From: Gracilaria gracilis
Lineage: Eukaryota > Rhodophyta > Florideophyceae > Gracilariales > Gracilariaceae
DNA: 64,000 nucleotides
Assembly (NCBI GenBank): GCA_030374805.1
Contig: JARGSG010000203.1
Coordinates: 1-64,000 of the forward strand
Reading direction: 5' to 3'
This document shows positions 31,975 through 44,763 of the stretch, piece after piece. The notes under the pieces were generated by a model. The model was not told where the DNA came from. It saw only the letters and a list, made by a program, of their open reading frames with translations, and made no database searches. How positions within the stretch are numbered: position 1 is the stretch's first letter; the number at the start of each line of letters is the position of its first letter. Made by a program: the position numbers and the translations under genes.

Positions 31975-32524
31975 ACCTGCCACCTGGCGATCAACCACTC
32001 AGCCTAGTCCAGTGCGAAATAAATCTTCGTCTGCGTTCCTAGAAATTCCATTTATTTCGGTACCGTCGTACTTGCCCCACCTGCCTGGATGGCTTAGCGC
32101 ATTTCCTCATGCCAGGCCGGAAGAAAATTGGGTTTCAAGGAAACAAAGAAGTTGATTTATATGATGGTTTTCCCGCGGATCACTTGCATCGTTTTGAGCG
32201 CTTGCGCCGTCGGAAAGCGCCGATCCAACTCTCGATCTTCATAGATCGTCACCAAAGACCACCGCGCTTGCCCTTTCCTCGTTTCCAAACCCACCCACCC
32301 AACCCGCGTACAGGGCGATCTTCTGGATCTACCTGCGAGCGGAAGGTTCTGCCTTCCAATCAGTGTTTGCGGTGTTTACTGCATCACCACCCCCACTCCA
32401 ACAAAATAAAGCAGCCCTGCAGTTAAGATTCTAGCGAGGAAAACATGAACAATAAAGGAGCAAAACCTGGCCTTCCTCCTTCATACACATCTGTATCAAT
32501 AGTTTTGTAGGCTTTGGGCAATTA

Positions 32525-33095
32525 TTATTCACCAGCCATCTTCGAAGGGAGACTTGCATGTCGGAAACCAGAATGCAGCATACTGCCCCAGTTCACATAC
32601 CTCGCAACGGCCACTGATTTTGCCAGTTCCAAGTCCGGCGCAATGCAACTTAACATAAAGTTGATTATCAACAGCGCAATCGCCACAATCCACAAAAAAA
32701 AATCCACGAACTCGTGTTACTTCTCGCACGACATAGTCATCTACACTAGATCGCGTGAGTGGAATGGGCTCTAGTGACCCGTTTGTGAGCTCCAAGGAAA
32801 AGAAATCATTCGCGGAAATGAACTCTTCGGATAGCGATAAGGTACTCAGAATTAGCCTTTCACCGATTAACAGCGACTCTTCATCGACTTCACGACAATT
32901 GAAGACAAACCTGGTCCACCTTATTGATTCTGGGGATCCGGAATCTGACTCCCGCGCATTTGAAGCGTCGGAATGAAAACTGGGCGTCAGAGGGACAGAA
33001 CAAAGAAAAAAATGTTGCTTTACTACGCGGCGGTAGTGCTTCTGCAGTGAAGTATCTCCGTTGCCCCCGATTGTTCGCCGTCTTCGGGGGGGCAA
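32525..33095 (-). pseudogene. Family-B membrane protein gene, right arm
   Basis: Mirror of 6648-7218 with the same nine-base homopolymer slip (run of A near 32694-32702). Confidence 0.6.
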
Positions 33096-33163
33096 GAGGG
33101 GTATTTATGCACTCTGTAGACGACTACCCCTTGCACATGGTGCACCCACAAGGGTGACCACAT

Positions 33164-33340
33164 TGTTAGAATGGTGAGCACCTGCAGCCCCAAAGAGGTG
33201 AGCAGAATGCCAGGCGACCGGTGTAAATGCCACATATATGCGCCAATCTGACTGAAACGCGCATGATTCCACACAAGTACAAATGTACCTCTAACGCGAG
33301 GCAGACACCTCTCGAGAACAGTGCTCACCAAACTCTAACA
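33164..33340 (-). repeat. Copia 3' LTR, right arm
   Basis: Mirror of 6403-6579. Confidence 0.75.
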
Positions 33341-33362
33341 CAAATTCCTCTTCGAAATGTCA

Positions 33363-33944
33363 CTAACCCGTCGATTTGTTTGAATGGTTGTAAAGCGCTG
33401 CCTCAAAGTCGACGGAAATTCGTCCAGAGTACAGCATGACTTGCAAAGCTTCAGCCATAGTACTGTCTGTCTTCGTCAATGGGTCTCCGTAATTACATTT
33501 TCCAGGAACCCAGACCATGCGCTCGATCTTTTTGGTTTCAAAGTCGTAGCGAATTACGCTAACGTCACCGCGAATTGATCGATCAGTTGCATTTCTGTTG
33601 TCTAAAACGGCGACGTGTTTGTCGTACACGCACTGTGTTAGACAATCAATAGCGTGAAGAGCGCGCACGGTAGTAACAACAGCAGTAGTCTGGGTGCGTG
33701 CGACTCGCGCTACGCTAGAAACTTTGTCTCTGCGAAGAGATAACTTCAAAACCCAAAACCTGCTGTGTCGTCCCTCCGGTGATGGAGGAACGCCACACAG
33801 CGGCTCTCTTTTATTTGCGGAGATGCGCGAGCGCTGGTGACTAGCACCAGCGTGAGTTGTGCAATTTCTACTACACATCCTGGAGGGTTCGGGAAATTTG
33901 AGCTTTGTTGCCAAAACTGCATTTGGGATTGCAGAGTGATACAA
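33363..33944 (-). pseudogene. Copia RNase H remnant, right arm (open frame)
   Basis: 193 open codons ending in the Copia RNase H C-terminus: VYDKHVAVLDNRNATDRSI, RGDVSVIRYDFETKK, then GDPLTKTDS and a tail. The N-terminal third does not look like Copia and is probably unrelated sequence. The 3' LTR follows 23 bp downstream. Reverse transcriptase and integrase are absent, so this is a truncated element. Confidence 0.85.
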
Positions 33945-34490
33945 TCGTTACAATTCACGTTTTTTGAATTTAATAACGTCATAAATATATATAAAACATT
34001 CTGAATGCTTTTGATTACAAAGTGACAAATATTGTTTGCCAATTTGCCGTTAGAATTGCCATTCCTATTTTAAAATCATAGCACCACTCGAAAATTGACT
34101 ACAGCGTTTGTTTACGCAATTGTCCTCGAAACCTATTGAAATATTTCGTTCAGTCATACGGTATTTTCGAAGCAACACGTATGTCGAACCCTCTCATCTT
34201 TTTTGAAACAAGCAATACATACTCGTAGAAAAATTCGTTATGGCAATTAGTCCAGAAAAAAGGACATATGCATGTTGAAAGCTCCAATGACTTAGTTTGG
34301 AACATTAAACAAACACTATGGTGCTTCAACAAAATAAAGCAAAGAATAAAAATTTAGAAAAATATCATACAACATAAAACATATCGTTATCTTCAACCTT
34401 GCATTATTCACTGACATTGGCCTCTTTAAGATTCACGTACAACATTCGAACTCCATATTCCGTCCAAACCAAATTTGACTTCAATATAAT

Positions 34491-35475
34491 TTACGGTTGA
34501 ACCCGAAATGGTAGATGAATTCTACATGACGACTCGACCCGATCGGAGCTCTTCTGAAGCATTTTTCTCAGTAAATTTAGTAACCCAATGATTTTGGGAT
34601 GATATGATATCAAACTATCTTTGCTGCTATTTGACAACCATTTACGATGCATTACTTCCGTTTCAACCATTGGTTTTGGCCAGATAATTCGCAGTTCCAA
34701 ATATTCTTCATCATCGGCTACATGCAGAGAAAACATGTTCTGGCCTACTCCTGAAGACAGATTGATTGCGACAGGGATTCACTTCACGACAGTGTCTGGC
34801 TCAATCCAGACTGACGTTAAATGCAAAGGTTTGAATGCATTGGTCGCTGCAGCAACTTCCACATTCTCGTCATGAGCATCGATTTCATTAAAGTCATCGA
34901 ACCCGCCAAAGCCTTCTGCCGTATACTTGCGCTTTCTACTTGTAGAAAGTGTAATTGAGTTCGAATCTGTTCCATGCGATGTAAACCGTCTGTCCAATTC
35001 TTTTTCGCCTCCGTCTTCAGGGTCTACAATTGGTTAATACAAAGCTAAAAAGCAAAAGAAAATTTCATTTCTTACCTTGAGGATTGGTGTATTGTTTTCT
35101 CATGTTGTAATAAAACTATCTGAAGTTCTGAAGTTTATGCTTCTTAAATATAGAAGATGACTCCCATAATTTCTTCGGCTCCTCTGACCCCGTAATCTCG
35201 CCATCTTCGAATAACTGCCGCATAAGTTTGACCGCGGCTGAACTCTTGGTGAGCCTCGGAGATGCCAGGACAACGATTTTACATTCGTATTTGAAATACC
35301 ACGCAGAGCAGAGGATGGAGCAAGCGTGGCAAGTCTCACAGATGGTTGACATATTTATAGGGCTCAAAGTACAGAAAAGACGAACATTTTGCTCATTGGC
35401 AACAGAAATCCTCATCATACAGAATATTGTACAACACGGTTGGTACGTAGTTTGCACTGATATCAGAGAACTCAT
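34491..35475 (-). pseudogene. Unrecognised intron-containing gene, right arm
   Basis: Mirror of 4263-5247 with the same intron and the same TAG and TGA lesions. The Gypsy element at 35497-45306 separates it from what would have been its 5' flank (45312 onward). Confidence 0.68.
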
Positions 35476-35496
35476 GCCCCTCTACTTCCAAGTTTC

Positions 35497-36039
35497 TGTG
35501 GTATAATGCACAAAAAGGGAGAGAGTCCGAAGCGGTCTTGAGACGGGAGCGGCGGTAGCGTACAGTCTTGTGACTGTAATGAATCCGAGCGGAGAGAAGG
35601 GGCGGAAGCACCGGGCGGTCGAGGGGAGAGTGGACGATTGGTATCACCAGGCACGTACAGGAACGTGCGGAAGGGTACGAACGGTCTGAGAAACCCAACA
35701 AAGGAGTAGCCGTGCGGTCTATCGTTAGTGCAAACTAGCGAAGAAGACGTTCGGCAGAAGATGCTTGTCGTTTACGATTGGGGCCTCGGGAGATCCGAGC
35801 TACAACTAAATATCGGGTCTGGGCCCCATTACTAACTACTGTACGATCGGTCTAATTTGCACTGTCACTACCAAGTCCGTACACGTGGCCAACTTGTACG
35901 TTCGGCCAACCCGTTCGGCACTCGATCACCAACTTGTACACGTGGCGGTGCCACTGCACCGGCCAACCGTGCACTACCCCTCCGTACGTGAACGACCAAT
36001 CGGATATACAGAGCCCCAACGCGGGCCGACTATACTACA
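35497..36039 (-). repeat. Gypsy 3' LTR, right arm
   Basis: 543 bp, TGTGGTATAATG to ACTATACTACA on the plus strand. A polypurine tract lies immediately 5' of it in the element's sense (36042-36051). Confidence 0.95.
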
Positions 36040-36143
36040 GATCCCCCTCCTAGACTTGCGCTCCGCCCTCGGAGCGCCGCGTAGCGTCGCTAAGTCGCCA
36101 CGCCTATGTCCGTATGGTTGAGAGAGCGCTATAGTGTACGTTC

Positions 36144-37178
36144 GGAAATTTTGCCCGGAAAGGGCGGGGCGAAGCCATGCAAAAATTTCCTGAGCGGGAC
36201 CGACGAAAAGAGCTTGTGTACGTGTGGTGGAGTCCAAACCAAGCGGATCGATACGCAATGGTACGCGAACGGCGGATCGAAGACGCATTACGCGTCCCCC
36301 GGTGAGTACGCGACGACGTATAACTGTGCAGACCACAGGTGCCCGTTTGAGCGCTGTCGATGTCCTTGACACGTGATACGCACGAGTCCAATCGGTCACC
36401 ATACGAAGCATAAAGAGCGGCGCTTATAAGCTGTGAGCTCGGCCGACAGCGTGGTGTCCGCGTGGTGCTACCCGTTCAAGAATATGTGCCAAGCGCGTAC
36501 CGAGTCCGCACGGTGAACAGAACGCCGCAGTGCCCCTTTGGAAATTTTGCCCTGAAAGGGCGGGGCGAAGCCATGCCCCAAATTTCCCAAGCGGCCGGCA
36601 GATATCACTGTACGAGTGGCGGGTGCTTACAGGGATCCGAGCGGACGACATAAGGCACGAAGTGGCCGTGGTGCCTAACGGCGACTGCCTCCAGGAACGC
36701 CCGTGGTCGCGGCGTCAGCGTAGTCCGATACGATTCGACGCCGTTTACGTCCGATTGGAGCACTTTGACGCACTCCAGGGCTCGGTCGGATTCGGTTGAG
36801 CCCTGAAAGTCCACCAATGGTTTAGTAGTGATCCATTCGGTGTACGCTGAGGTCATTCGGGTCTACGGTGTCCGTTTCGGAAAATTTGCCCACCAAGGGC
36901 GGGGCGAAGCCATGGCCAAATTTTCAGTACAGAGGAACGAAACGGCGTAACCGTGGCAGCAGAAAAACCACAAACCGAACGGATCAGCACCGAGCAGGTG
37001 CACGCAGTGGCATCAGCATGAAACTTCGTGCGTTGAACGAATGAGGCTGCTTCGTGCCAGACTGCACCGAACGTGTGCGTGTCCAATAGTAAAAAGTGCC
37101 GTACGTAAAGGTAATATTTGACATATCCGGTCGGGAAAGGTCCCCATCAGGGGCAGGGCGAAGCTATGCCCGATTTCC
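36144..37178 (-). repeat. Four dispersed hairpins in the Gypsy 3' region, right arm
   Basis: Mirror copies at 36144-36190, 36540-36587, 36880-36925 and 37134-37178. The 36540 copy has one extra C compared with the left arm. Confidence 0.8.
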
Positions 37179-38270
37179 GATTACGGAAGGTGTACCCTTG
37201 CGCGGATGCCGAGCGTGAGGGCGCGACCGAAGGGCCGGCGCCCCTGTCCACAATGGCTGCATTTCCGCACGGCCGTCTCGCCGAGCGTGGGAGCGCGGTC
37301 GAACGACCGGTGCCTCTGTCCGTCTGGTACGGCGAGCGAAGGCTGCCATAGTCCAATCGTGCTTGAAAGTCCGAGCGGTCAGGTCAATAGTGGTGCACAA
37401 TGGCATGTCCCGAACGGTTAAGCTCGGAGAACTGCGTTGCTGGTCGCTGATGGTCACTGCACCGTGCGGATTGTATCAAACAACCGAGTCCGGGAGTGGG
37501 ACAGCGGTCACTGGATGTCAGTAACATAGACAGTCGTTGGCAGAATGCGCTGGACGAAAAAACGCATGGTGACAGTCACAGTGTGGTACCTCCAACGATC
37601 GATCGGAAACAGCCATGATGGCCAGCGAGCAGTTCCAGCAATGATGCGCACCGGACGAGCTCAAAAAATCACGAATTAATCGAGCCAAGAGTGCATGCGC
37701 CCCGCGCATGCGTCGGTAACCGATTCGGTACCACAGTATTGCGTGTAGAGGCGCGCGCGTGCAAGCCAAAAAATCTTAAGTATTTTGACCTATGCGGTGA
37801 GTTCAAATCGAGCATTTTGGGCGCCTGAAACGCCACCGTTTCGGAGCTAGCGGCCAAACACTGAATCGCCGTTTTTGATACCGTACGGGCAGGCAATTTC
37901 CGGGACGGATTTTTTGATTCGCCTTGCAAGTAGCCGCGTCGCGCCGCCCGGCTGGCCGCGCGTATGCGGCGCTAGAGCGCATGCAATTCCGTTCGTTTAC
38001 AGCACACTGATGACGTGGCGGGGTACGTTTGGCATTGCGAAGTGACGTTCCCGTTACGGAGTGACGTCTCATCGCCACCCAGTCCGTGAACGGTTCGAAA
38101 CCCGTCCGTGCGGAAGGCAGAGGAGCAGAACTCTGTCTCTGCTCGCCATCGATGCCAGGGACCGTTCGGAGTTTCCAGCCAGTACACAGTAGAGTAGAAA
38201 GAGTGGCTTCGAAAACACAACTTCATGAATACAAAAGTCGAAAAAGTAGAATCCAGATAGCGTAAGTAGC

Positions 38271-41200
38271 TCATGCGGTACCAGTACGTACGTTCGGAGC
38301 CTGGGCACAGCCCACATTTCCTCCCTCTCCTGAAGGTGTGGCAGATACCGCACGGTTTCTGCGACGCCAGTAGCGGGCAATAAAGTGCTGTTGGATGTGT
38401 TCGGGCGGTTCGAAGGTGTCCTGATTCGCACGGTAACCATACCAACGTACACGGTATTCCTGTCCGTTCGGAGTGTCGCGATGGTCGACGATGCGTTCCA
38501 CCACGCTCGGAACTGTTCCGGGCCTTAGGGTAGGTTGGTCGTCGACTGGTTCGTCCGCATACGGTCCTTCAGGGTCAGCAGCTACTGTGCCGCATGTCCT
38601 TTCGGAAGTGACCGGTGTGGTTCTTGGCCGTGCGGTCGGCGCTTTTGGCACTCTGTCAATGCTGACGGTGTTGTGAATACCGCCTTGGTTCAGAGTGACA
38701 GTAGCGTCCGTTGCAGATACAACCTTGAACGGGCCAACCGTCTTTGGTAATAGCTTCCGATACGTACGTTCCTGATCCGTAAGGTCCTGCTCCATGTTCT
38801 TGTAGTCCGGTCGGTCAACGAAAACTTCCTCCCCTGGGGTAAAGCTCGGCGTGTACCGTACGGACTTGTCAAAGTTTTCTTTATAACGCTGTTGGGCGCG
38901 GGTAAACTTAGTCCGAGCGGTCTGCAGCGTGGCCTGTAGGAGTTTGAGCGTATATCGTTTTAACCGAGCGGCCGTGGGCTGTGTGGGCGTAGTGGGATCC
39001 AAGGCCGTACTGGGTTCCTCCAACAGGACGCTCGGGGGTTCGCGCGTTAACGCAACATCGAATGGTGCGGTGCCCAGAGACCGATGGACCTGTAGGTTGT
39101 AGCCGTACGTAAGTGGTTGAACATATGCGTGCCAAATGTTCTGGTGATCCGCTACGTAGTGGCGTAACCGCTCCACGAGTGTCTTGTTAAACCGTTCGGC
39201 CTGACCATTCGTCTGCGGATGGTACGCGGTCGTCAGTACTTGTTTGGTTCCCAAAGCGGTACATACAGTCTCGAAGAACTTGGAGACGAATTGTGGTCCG
39301 TTATCGGTTAGCAGATAGTTGGGGATTCCTTACGGATAAACCCAGTTCTGCAGGAAGACCTTCGCCACTAGAGGAGCTGTGGTTGACCACATAGGTATAG
39401 AGCGAGCTATCTTGCTAAACCGATCGGTAATAACCAGTATGTACTGGTAACCGTTTACGGACTTCGTGAATGGACCGACGATGTCCATCGCGACGAATTC
39501 CAGCGGACCGGCGGCGGGGAACAGCTTCAACAGCTTCTGCGACTTGAAGTGTGTTCCCTTCATCGCCGGGCAGGTGCGACAGTCCCGTACGGTCTGAAAT
39601 ACATCATTGGCCATATGTGGCCAGTAGAAGTCTCGACGGAGACTTTCATACATCCGAGTGGAGCCCGGATGGCCAACCAGACGGGGGTAGTGTGCCAAGT
39701 AGAGAACGCGTGCCTGCAGTGATGCAGGTACGACCTTCTGGATGGCGCCATCTGGTGGGGCTTGGCGCACGATAAGTCCGTTTCGGTCAATGTCGAACAG
39801 AGTGACACCGTTGCCGATGTCTTTCCGTACGGACTCACAGAAAGGGTCATCTGCTTGAGCTCGTACCAGCTCTTCGACCGTGACCGGAACGATATTGCTT
39901 TCCTCCGAGGTGAAAGCGAGCACCTCGGGGATACCAGCAGATTTCCGTTCGGGCGTTGGCCAGTCGACGCAGACGTCGCTGTACTCATCACCGTTAACGG
40001 TAATGTTGGTGATAACGTAGCCATCGTCCGTTCGGCCATTCACTAGCAAGCAGGGGACCTCTTCGTCCAATGGGGCATCGTCTTCGCCATCCGTCCGGAT
40101 CCGAGAAAGGGCATCAGCCGTTTGGTGCTTGATACCCGGACGGTGGACGACATCGAAGTCATACTCCATTAGACGCAACCGCCACCTGGCCAATCGTCCT
40201 GACGCGTCCGCAAGGTTCAATATTCACCTCAAGGAGTGGTGGTCCGTTCGGACAGTGAACCTCTGACCTTCCAGGTACGGACGGAGGTGCAGTATGGCCC
40301 AGACGATCGCAAGGCATTCCCGTTCGGTAGTCGAGTCTTGCCGTTCGGTCTTGGATAGAGAACGGCTCCAGTAACCGATCGGTAGTAAGCCTCCGTCCGG
40401 TTGCTTCTGTAGCAGGGTGCATCCTACCTGTCGGTCGCATGCGTCTGTATCCAGAACGTACCGGTACCCTTGACGGGGAATGGCCAAAATGGGCGGGCGT
40501 ATCAGTCTCTGACGTAATTCGTCAAAGGCTTCGTATTCCGTATCGGTCAATGTCTCAAACTTCGTGGGTTGCCCCTTCTCCAACTTGCGGTTCAATGGAG
40601 CCGCAATTCGTGCGAAGTTTGCGACAAACCGACGGAAAACGTTACAGAGCCCCAAGAACGGTCGGAGCTCCGTCTGGGTCGTAGGCGGTTTAGCCTGCTT
40701 GATAGCATTCTGTGTCTTGAGAGACACTTGAAGCTTTCTCGGTCGGATTACGTGGCCTAGATAGTCCACTGTGCCACTGAAAAAGTAGCACTTGTCCAGT
40801 CGGAGAGTAGCACCAGCCGAACGGAGCATATGCAGTATGGTCCGCACATGGTCATAATGCTCTTCAACCGTCCGGGAATAGATGATTACGTCATCAAGAT
40901 ACACCAGTGCGTACTGCCACTTCACCCGTGATAGGATGATGTCTAGAGCACGCTGGAAAGTAGCCGATGCGTTCTTGAGTCCGAACGGCATTCTCCGATA
41001 GCGGTACAGTCCCATGTGCGACGTGAACGTCGTTTTGTCCCGGTCGGCTTCATCCATTTCGGTCTGCCAATAACCACTGTTGGCGTCCAAAGTGGAGAAG
41101 ATTTGTGCATCTCCAAGAGAGTCGATGCACTCGTTCATTCGGGGTAGTGGGTATGTGTCCCGTACGGTCGTAGCGTTCAAACGGCGGTAGTCGACGCAGA

Positions 41201-42335
41201 AGCGAAGGCTTCCGTCTTTCTTGAGCGCGAATACGACCGGGCTGGCCCATTCTGCCGATGACGGTTCTATGACACCAGCAGCGAGCTGCTTTGTCACCTC
41301 TTTACGTTCGAGTTCTCTCCGAGCGGGTCCGGCACGGTACGGCATCTGGAATATGGGCTTCGAGCCTGGTTCCAGATGGATGCGGTGCTTTGCTGCCGCA
41401 ATCGTTCCGAGATGGCCGTCCCACATGTCCGCAAACGGTCGAAGTAGCTCAATGACTTTGTCCCGTTCGGTAACATACTCAGGGCTGATCTGTACCTTGC
41501 TGGTCCAATCGTTCTCATCTTTCCGTACGGTTTCTTGCTCCTGTTCGGTATCCTTGTATTCCCGTTCGGAATTATTACCCGAAATCGGAATGTGTTCCCC
41601 CTCCTTGGACTCGTCGCTCCGCGACGATGGTTGCGGAGTTATGAGCGCTACAGGAGATGGAAGAGCAAGTCCGATAACGGTGTTCTTGTGTAGTCGAACC
41701 GAGCGGTCAGAAAAGTTCGCCACGCGAACGAGAAAGGGTACGTCCGGTCGGAGCTCCATAACTCCACCCGCAAGGAGTGTGAGTTCAAGCGTTGATCCCG
41801 TTCGGTGATGAGACTGTAGAAAGACCAAGCCGGACGTTTTGGTGGTTACCAAGACGTTCGTTTCCGACATTGGGGGTAGAACAACCGGACGGGCAACGTG
41901 TATCTTATTAGATGGAGTTTCCCGTTCGGGTTCTGGTTCCGGCGCGGAAGGTGCATTTGGTCCGTAGGCGGAAGACTGTATAGACACCGGTTTTGAGTGT
42001 CGTAAGAGTATTGTCCGTTTCGGTGGTAGTATTGCCAAGACGTACTTGTCACAAAAAGAAGTACCGAGTAGTACGCTGGTGGAGAGGTTAGAAACCACCA
42101 AGAACTGTACTCGTACATTGAGTTCACCGATTCGGACCATAAGGGGAAGGACTCCCACAACGTCCATTCGGTTCTTCGACGCGTCCGTAATTCGGGGTCT
42201 TACGTCCGGTCGGAGTTTCGAGCGCCAATTCGGAGGGAGATGGCGTTCGTGAACCAGACATGGTCCGGCTCCGGTATCAAGAACTCCCGTTAACGGATAC
42301 ATCAGTGCCGTGTTGAGGCCAACCGACACGTGCAC
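38271..42335 (-). pseudogene. Gypsy pol: protease, reverse transcriptase, RNase H, integrase, chromodomain
   Basis: One frame broken by two stops. Segment 42335-40224: retropepsin with DTGAG (residues 20-24) and LLGTSF; RT with FCVDYRRLN (379), LDANSGYWQ (catalytic D417) and YLDD (479-482); RNase H with DTDACD, ERECLAIVWA and TDHHSL. TGA at 40226-40224 replaces the Trp usual in HHSLRWIL. Segment 40223-39333: end of RNase H (HRPGIKHQTADALSR), integrase HHCC zinc finger (H177, H184, C214, C217) and first catalytic D (MDIVGP). TAA follows at 39332-39330. Segment 39329-38271: LTDNGPQF, NGQAERFN and a chromodomain at residues 251-297 of the last open part. Same two-stop state as the left-arm copy where visible. 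Confidence 0.95.
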
Positions 42336-42487
42336 CTTGTAGTTCGCGCTAGAAAAGAGGACCGTTTCGGTTTCAATGTCCGTATCGGTCAGGTCACATG
42401 TCAGGACAGGGGACTCCCCTCGGATGGAGTCCGTTCGGTCTGTAGCTGACGGGGCGAGGCTAGGCCTCTGTGGAGGAGGCGATGCCT

Positions 42488-44687
42488 CTACGCTTCCTCC
42501 TGGTCGTTTTCCTGGTGGGGAGCAGGCTCCTCAACCAGCATGACGGCCTGTGTCGGTCTTGGTGAGTACGTCTGGGGAGGCTGTCCGCCCTGGCGATATC
42601 CTACATTGTCCTTCGGAGTATCAGTTTTCCGTCCGGTCTGGTAGGCACTGTAATAGCCTTCCTCGCGGCGTTGCTGATAATTAGCCTCCCGTATGGCCAG
42701 CAGCTTCTCCTTTAGGTCCGGGGGAGCAACTGACAGCAGTTGGGCTCCCGCGAAAGGCAAATCCGACACGGTCTAACTGGTGCCTGCCCCTGAGGTTGCT
42801 GTACCCTGGAGCTGGCAGGACTGGGATAAGACCGAACGGACTGAGCCGGCGTTGAAGCCGAGGTCGTAGTGGGAGGCGAGGGCATGGAAGACGCGCGGGA
42901 TACCGCGAGAACATGTTCCTCGTCTTCATCCGATACGGAATAGATCGATTCCGACGAGATATCGATACTGTGAACCTTCCGGGCGGTACGAGAGGACTCT
43001 TTCCGAACGGTTGGCTTTTGAGTATCGACCCGAACGGACTGTCTACGTGAGGCACGATGGGTGTCTCCGTACGATTCCGCGTAACGGGCAAGTGCATCGT
43101 ATCCGATATTGGGATGCGAGGTGAGGTGATTCCTCACCTTTGACCGTATGGCGGCAAGGAGACCTTCGACGAAGATCCCCTTCAAATTCCGATCGGTAAA
43201 GACATTTCCGCAACGGAGGGCTTTCGTCCAGAGCTTCTGGGCGAATTCCGTTTCGGACATGCCTGACGCTTGGCGGTAGAGGGTGACCTCTGCGGCCGCG
43301 TCGGCAATGATCTCATCCGTTGCGTACGTGGTCAACAGAAGTTGACTACTTCTTCGTACGTATGGAGAGACTCATCCCGAGTACGGTCGACAGCGCCAGA
43401 CTCACCTTCGAGCCGAGACTGAACCAGAGCGTGCGCCGGTCCGGTCAGGTAAAACTAGAAACACCAGAGGGCTGCCCCCTCAGTGAGTCCGTTGTGGTTG
43501 CAAGCGGTTTTAAACCGCTGTAAGAAATTGAGCACCGATATCGGATCCGTCCCGGAAAAGGAATGACCCTTCATCTGGACATTCAATTTCTTTTGGTAGC
43601 GCGCAATCTTGCGCGCCACCCGCGAATTGTACGTCTGGCTCCTCCTGAGCAACCTGTACGTACGGTAGTCCGCCACTCTGGCGAACTTCTCTTTCAAGGG
43701 CCTGATGCGTTTCAGCATCAACCTGTCTGAACGGGAACGATACCGATCGGACTTCCCCCTCCGTCGAGGGCTGCCGGAGTGTCGGTCGACTTCCGAATCC
43801 GTGCGGTCGTCATCCGACGATGACTCCGAAGAGTCCGAGTCCGTTCTGGCTGATCTTCGCCTTCTCTGGCGGCGACGGTCTTTCCGTTTACGGGGCGCGT
43901 CATCCGAATCGGAACTTCCGCTCGGTCTACCGCCTCTGCGGCGGCGATTCCTCCTCTCGTCGGAGGAATCTCCTGAGCTTCCGTTCGGATCGTCCTGCGG
44001 GTTGACTGGCGGGAGGTACACTCCGGTCGGACCCCTCGTTGGGCCCTTCTTCAGTTCCGGTCGGTGTTGCCTCTCGCCGCTAGTGGGTGCATTGTCCGTA
44101 CGGTCAATAAAAGATTTGGGTGGGTGGGTCTGTAGCTGAGCTACCAGTGCGGCTAGTGTACTGTTCAGAGCTGACGTAGCAGGTTCCGAACGGTCTGTCT
44201 TCAGGATATTCCTGACCATATCGTGTACGATCGGTGGAATATCCTGGTGCAGAAGCACCGGGATTCGGTCCTTGAGGTACGTCTCCACTGCCATGGGGAC
44301 GTGGACCTCAATTTCCGTTCGGAGACTCTGCAGGGCGTAGGGAGCGATCCCTGCCCAGAGTTCCCGTGCGGTAGTCCGTTCGGTAAGAAGTCGCGGCGCG
44401 GGGCCAGCTTCGCCCCGCGGCGTCTTCTCCGTTCCGGGAAAAGGGGCGAGGGCAGTTGCCTCGTCCTCGTTCCGTGCGGACTTTGACCTGTTACGTGCGG
44501 ACCCGTCGCGGATCATCCGTTCGGGTTCCTCTGACGGCGTCACGTAGGCCGTCGCGTTGCTTCGGGTGCTTCGGCTGCCTACCGAAGCGGGATCCGAAGC
44601 GTCGCGAATTGCGACCGGTACGGACTTTGCGGTGTCTTTTTCGACCAAAGACCCTTCACCCATTTCTCCGTGCGGACGATGACTCAT
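42488..44687 (-). pseudogene. Gypsy gag
   Basis: ATG chosen at 44685-44687, just after the primer-binding site; the frame is open back into the LTR but that part is unlikely to be coding. The N-terminal half is rich in Arg, Ser, Asp and Pro (RRNRRRRGGRPSGSSDSDD). The capsid-like region has GTDPISVLNFLQRFKTACNH and ends at TAG 43457-43455. Coding character continues in the same phase (FYLTGPAHALVQSRLEG), then shifts frame near 43340 to the segment that starts with TYATDEIIADAAAEVTLYRQ and contains ALARYAESYGDTHRASRRQ. A Cys cluster (PCRICLSREPNCC) near 42790 could be a degenerate zinc knuckle. A second shift leads to 42769-42488. Confidence 0.8.
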
Positions 44688-44749
44688 ACTGTACGTATCG
44701 GTTCCACGATCGGTTCTGCTGTTCCGTACGGTCTCGAATTCCACTTCTA

Positions 44750-44762
44750 GGTCGGGAGACCA
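44750..44762 (-). promoter_or_regulatory. Gypsy primer-binding site
   Basis: On the minus strand TGGTCTCCCGACC begins one base after the 5' LTR, as expected for pairing with a tRNA 3' end (CCA). The tRNA species is not identified. Confidence 0.7.
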
Positions 44763-44763
44763 A

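Larger units (their letters stand above)
27395..32040. mobile_element. Terminal-inverted-repeat element carrying the NLP gene, right arm
   Basis: Mirror of 7707-12356. Inverted repeats are 27395-27831 and 31394-32040. Confidence 0.65.
21080..39743. repeat. Right arm of the giant inverted repeat
   Basis: Reverse complement of positions 1 to about 18690. Position 39743 pairs with base 1; the Gypsy element continues past it, so the true outer end of the pairing is unknown. Frames of membrane gene A, family-B gene B2 and the Copia RNase H are open here but broken in the left arm. The inner end fades into the mixed sequence at 20276-21080. Confidence 0.95.

Noticed and set aside
40224..40226. Reassigned TGA = Trp code, suggested by TGA where pol should have Trp
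   Set aside because: TGG is used for Trp elsewhere in the same frame and other lesions (TAA, TAG, frameshifts) show ordinary decay.
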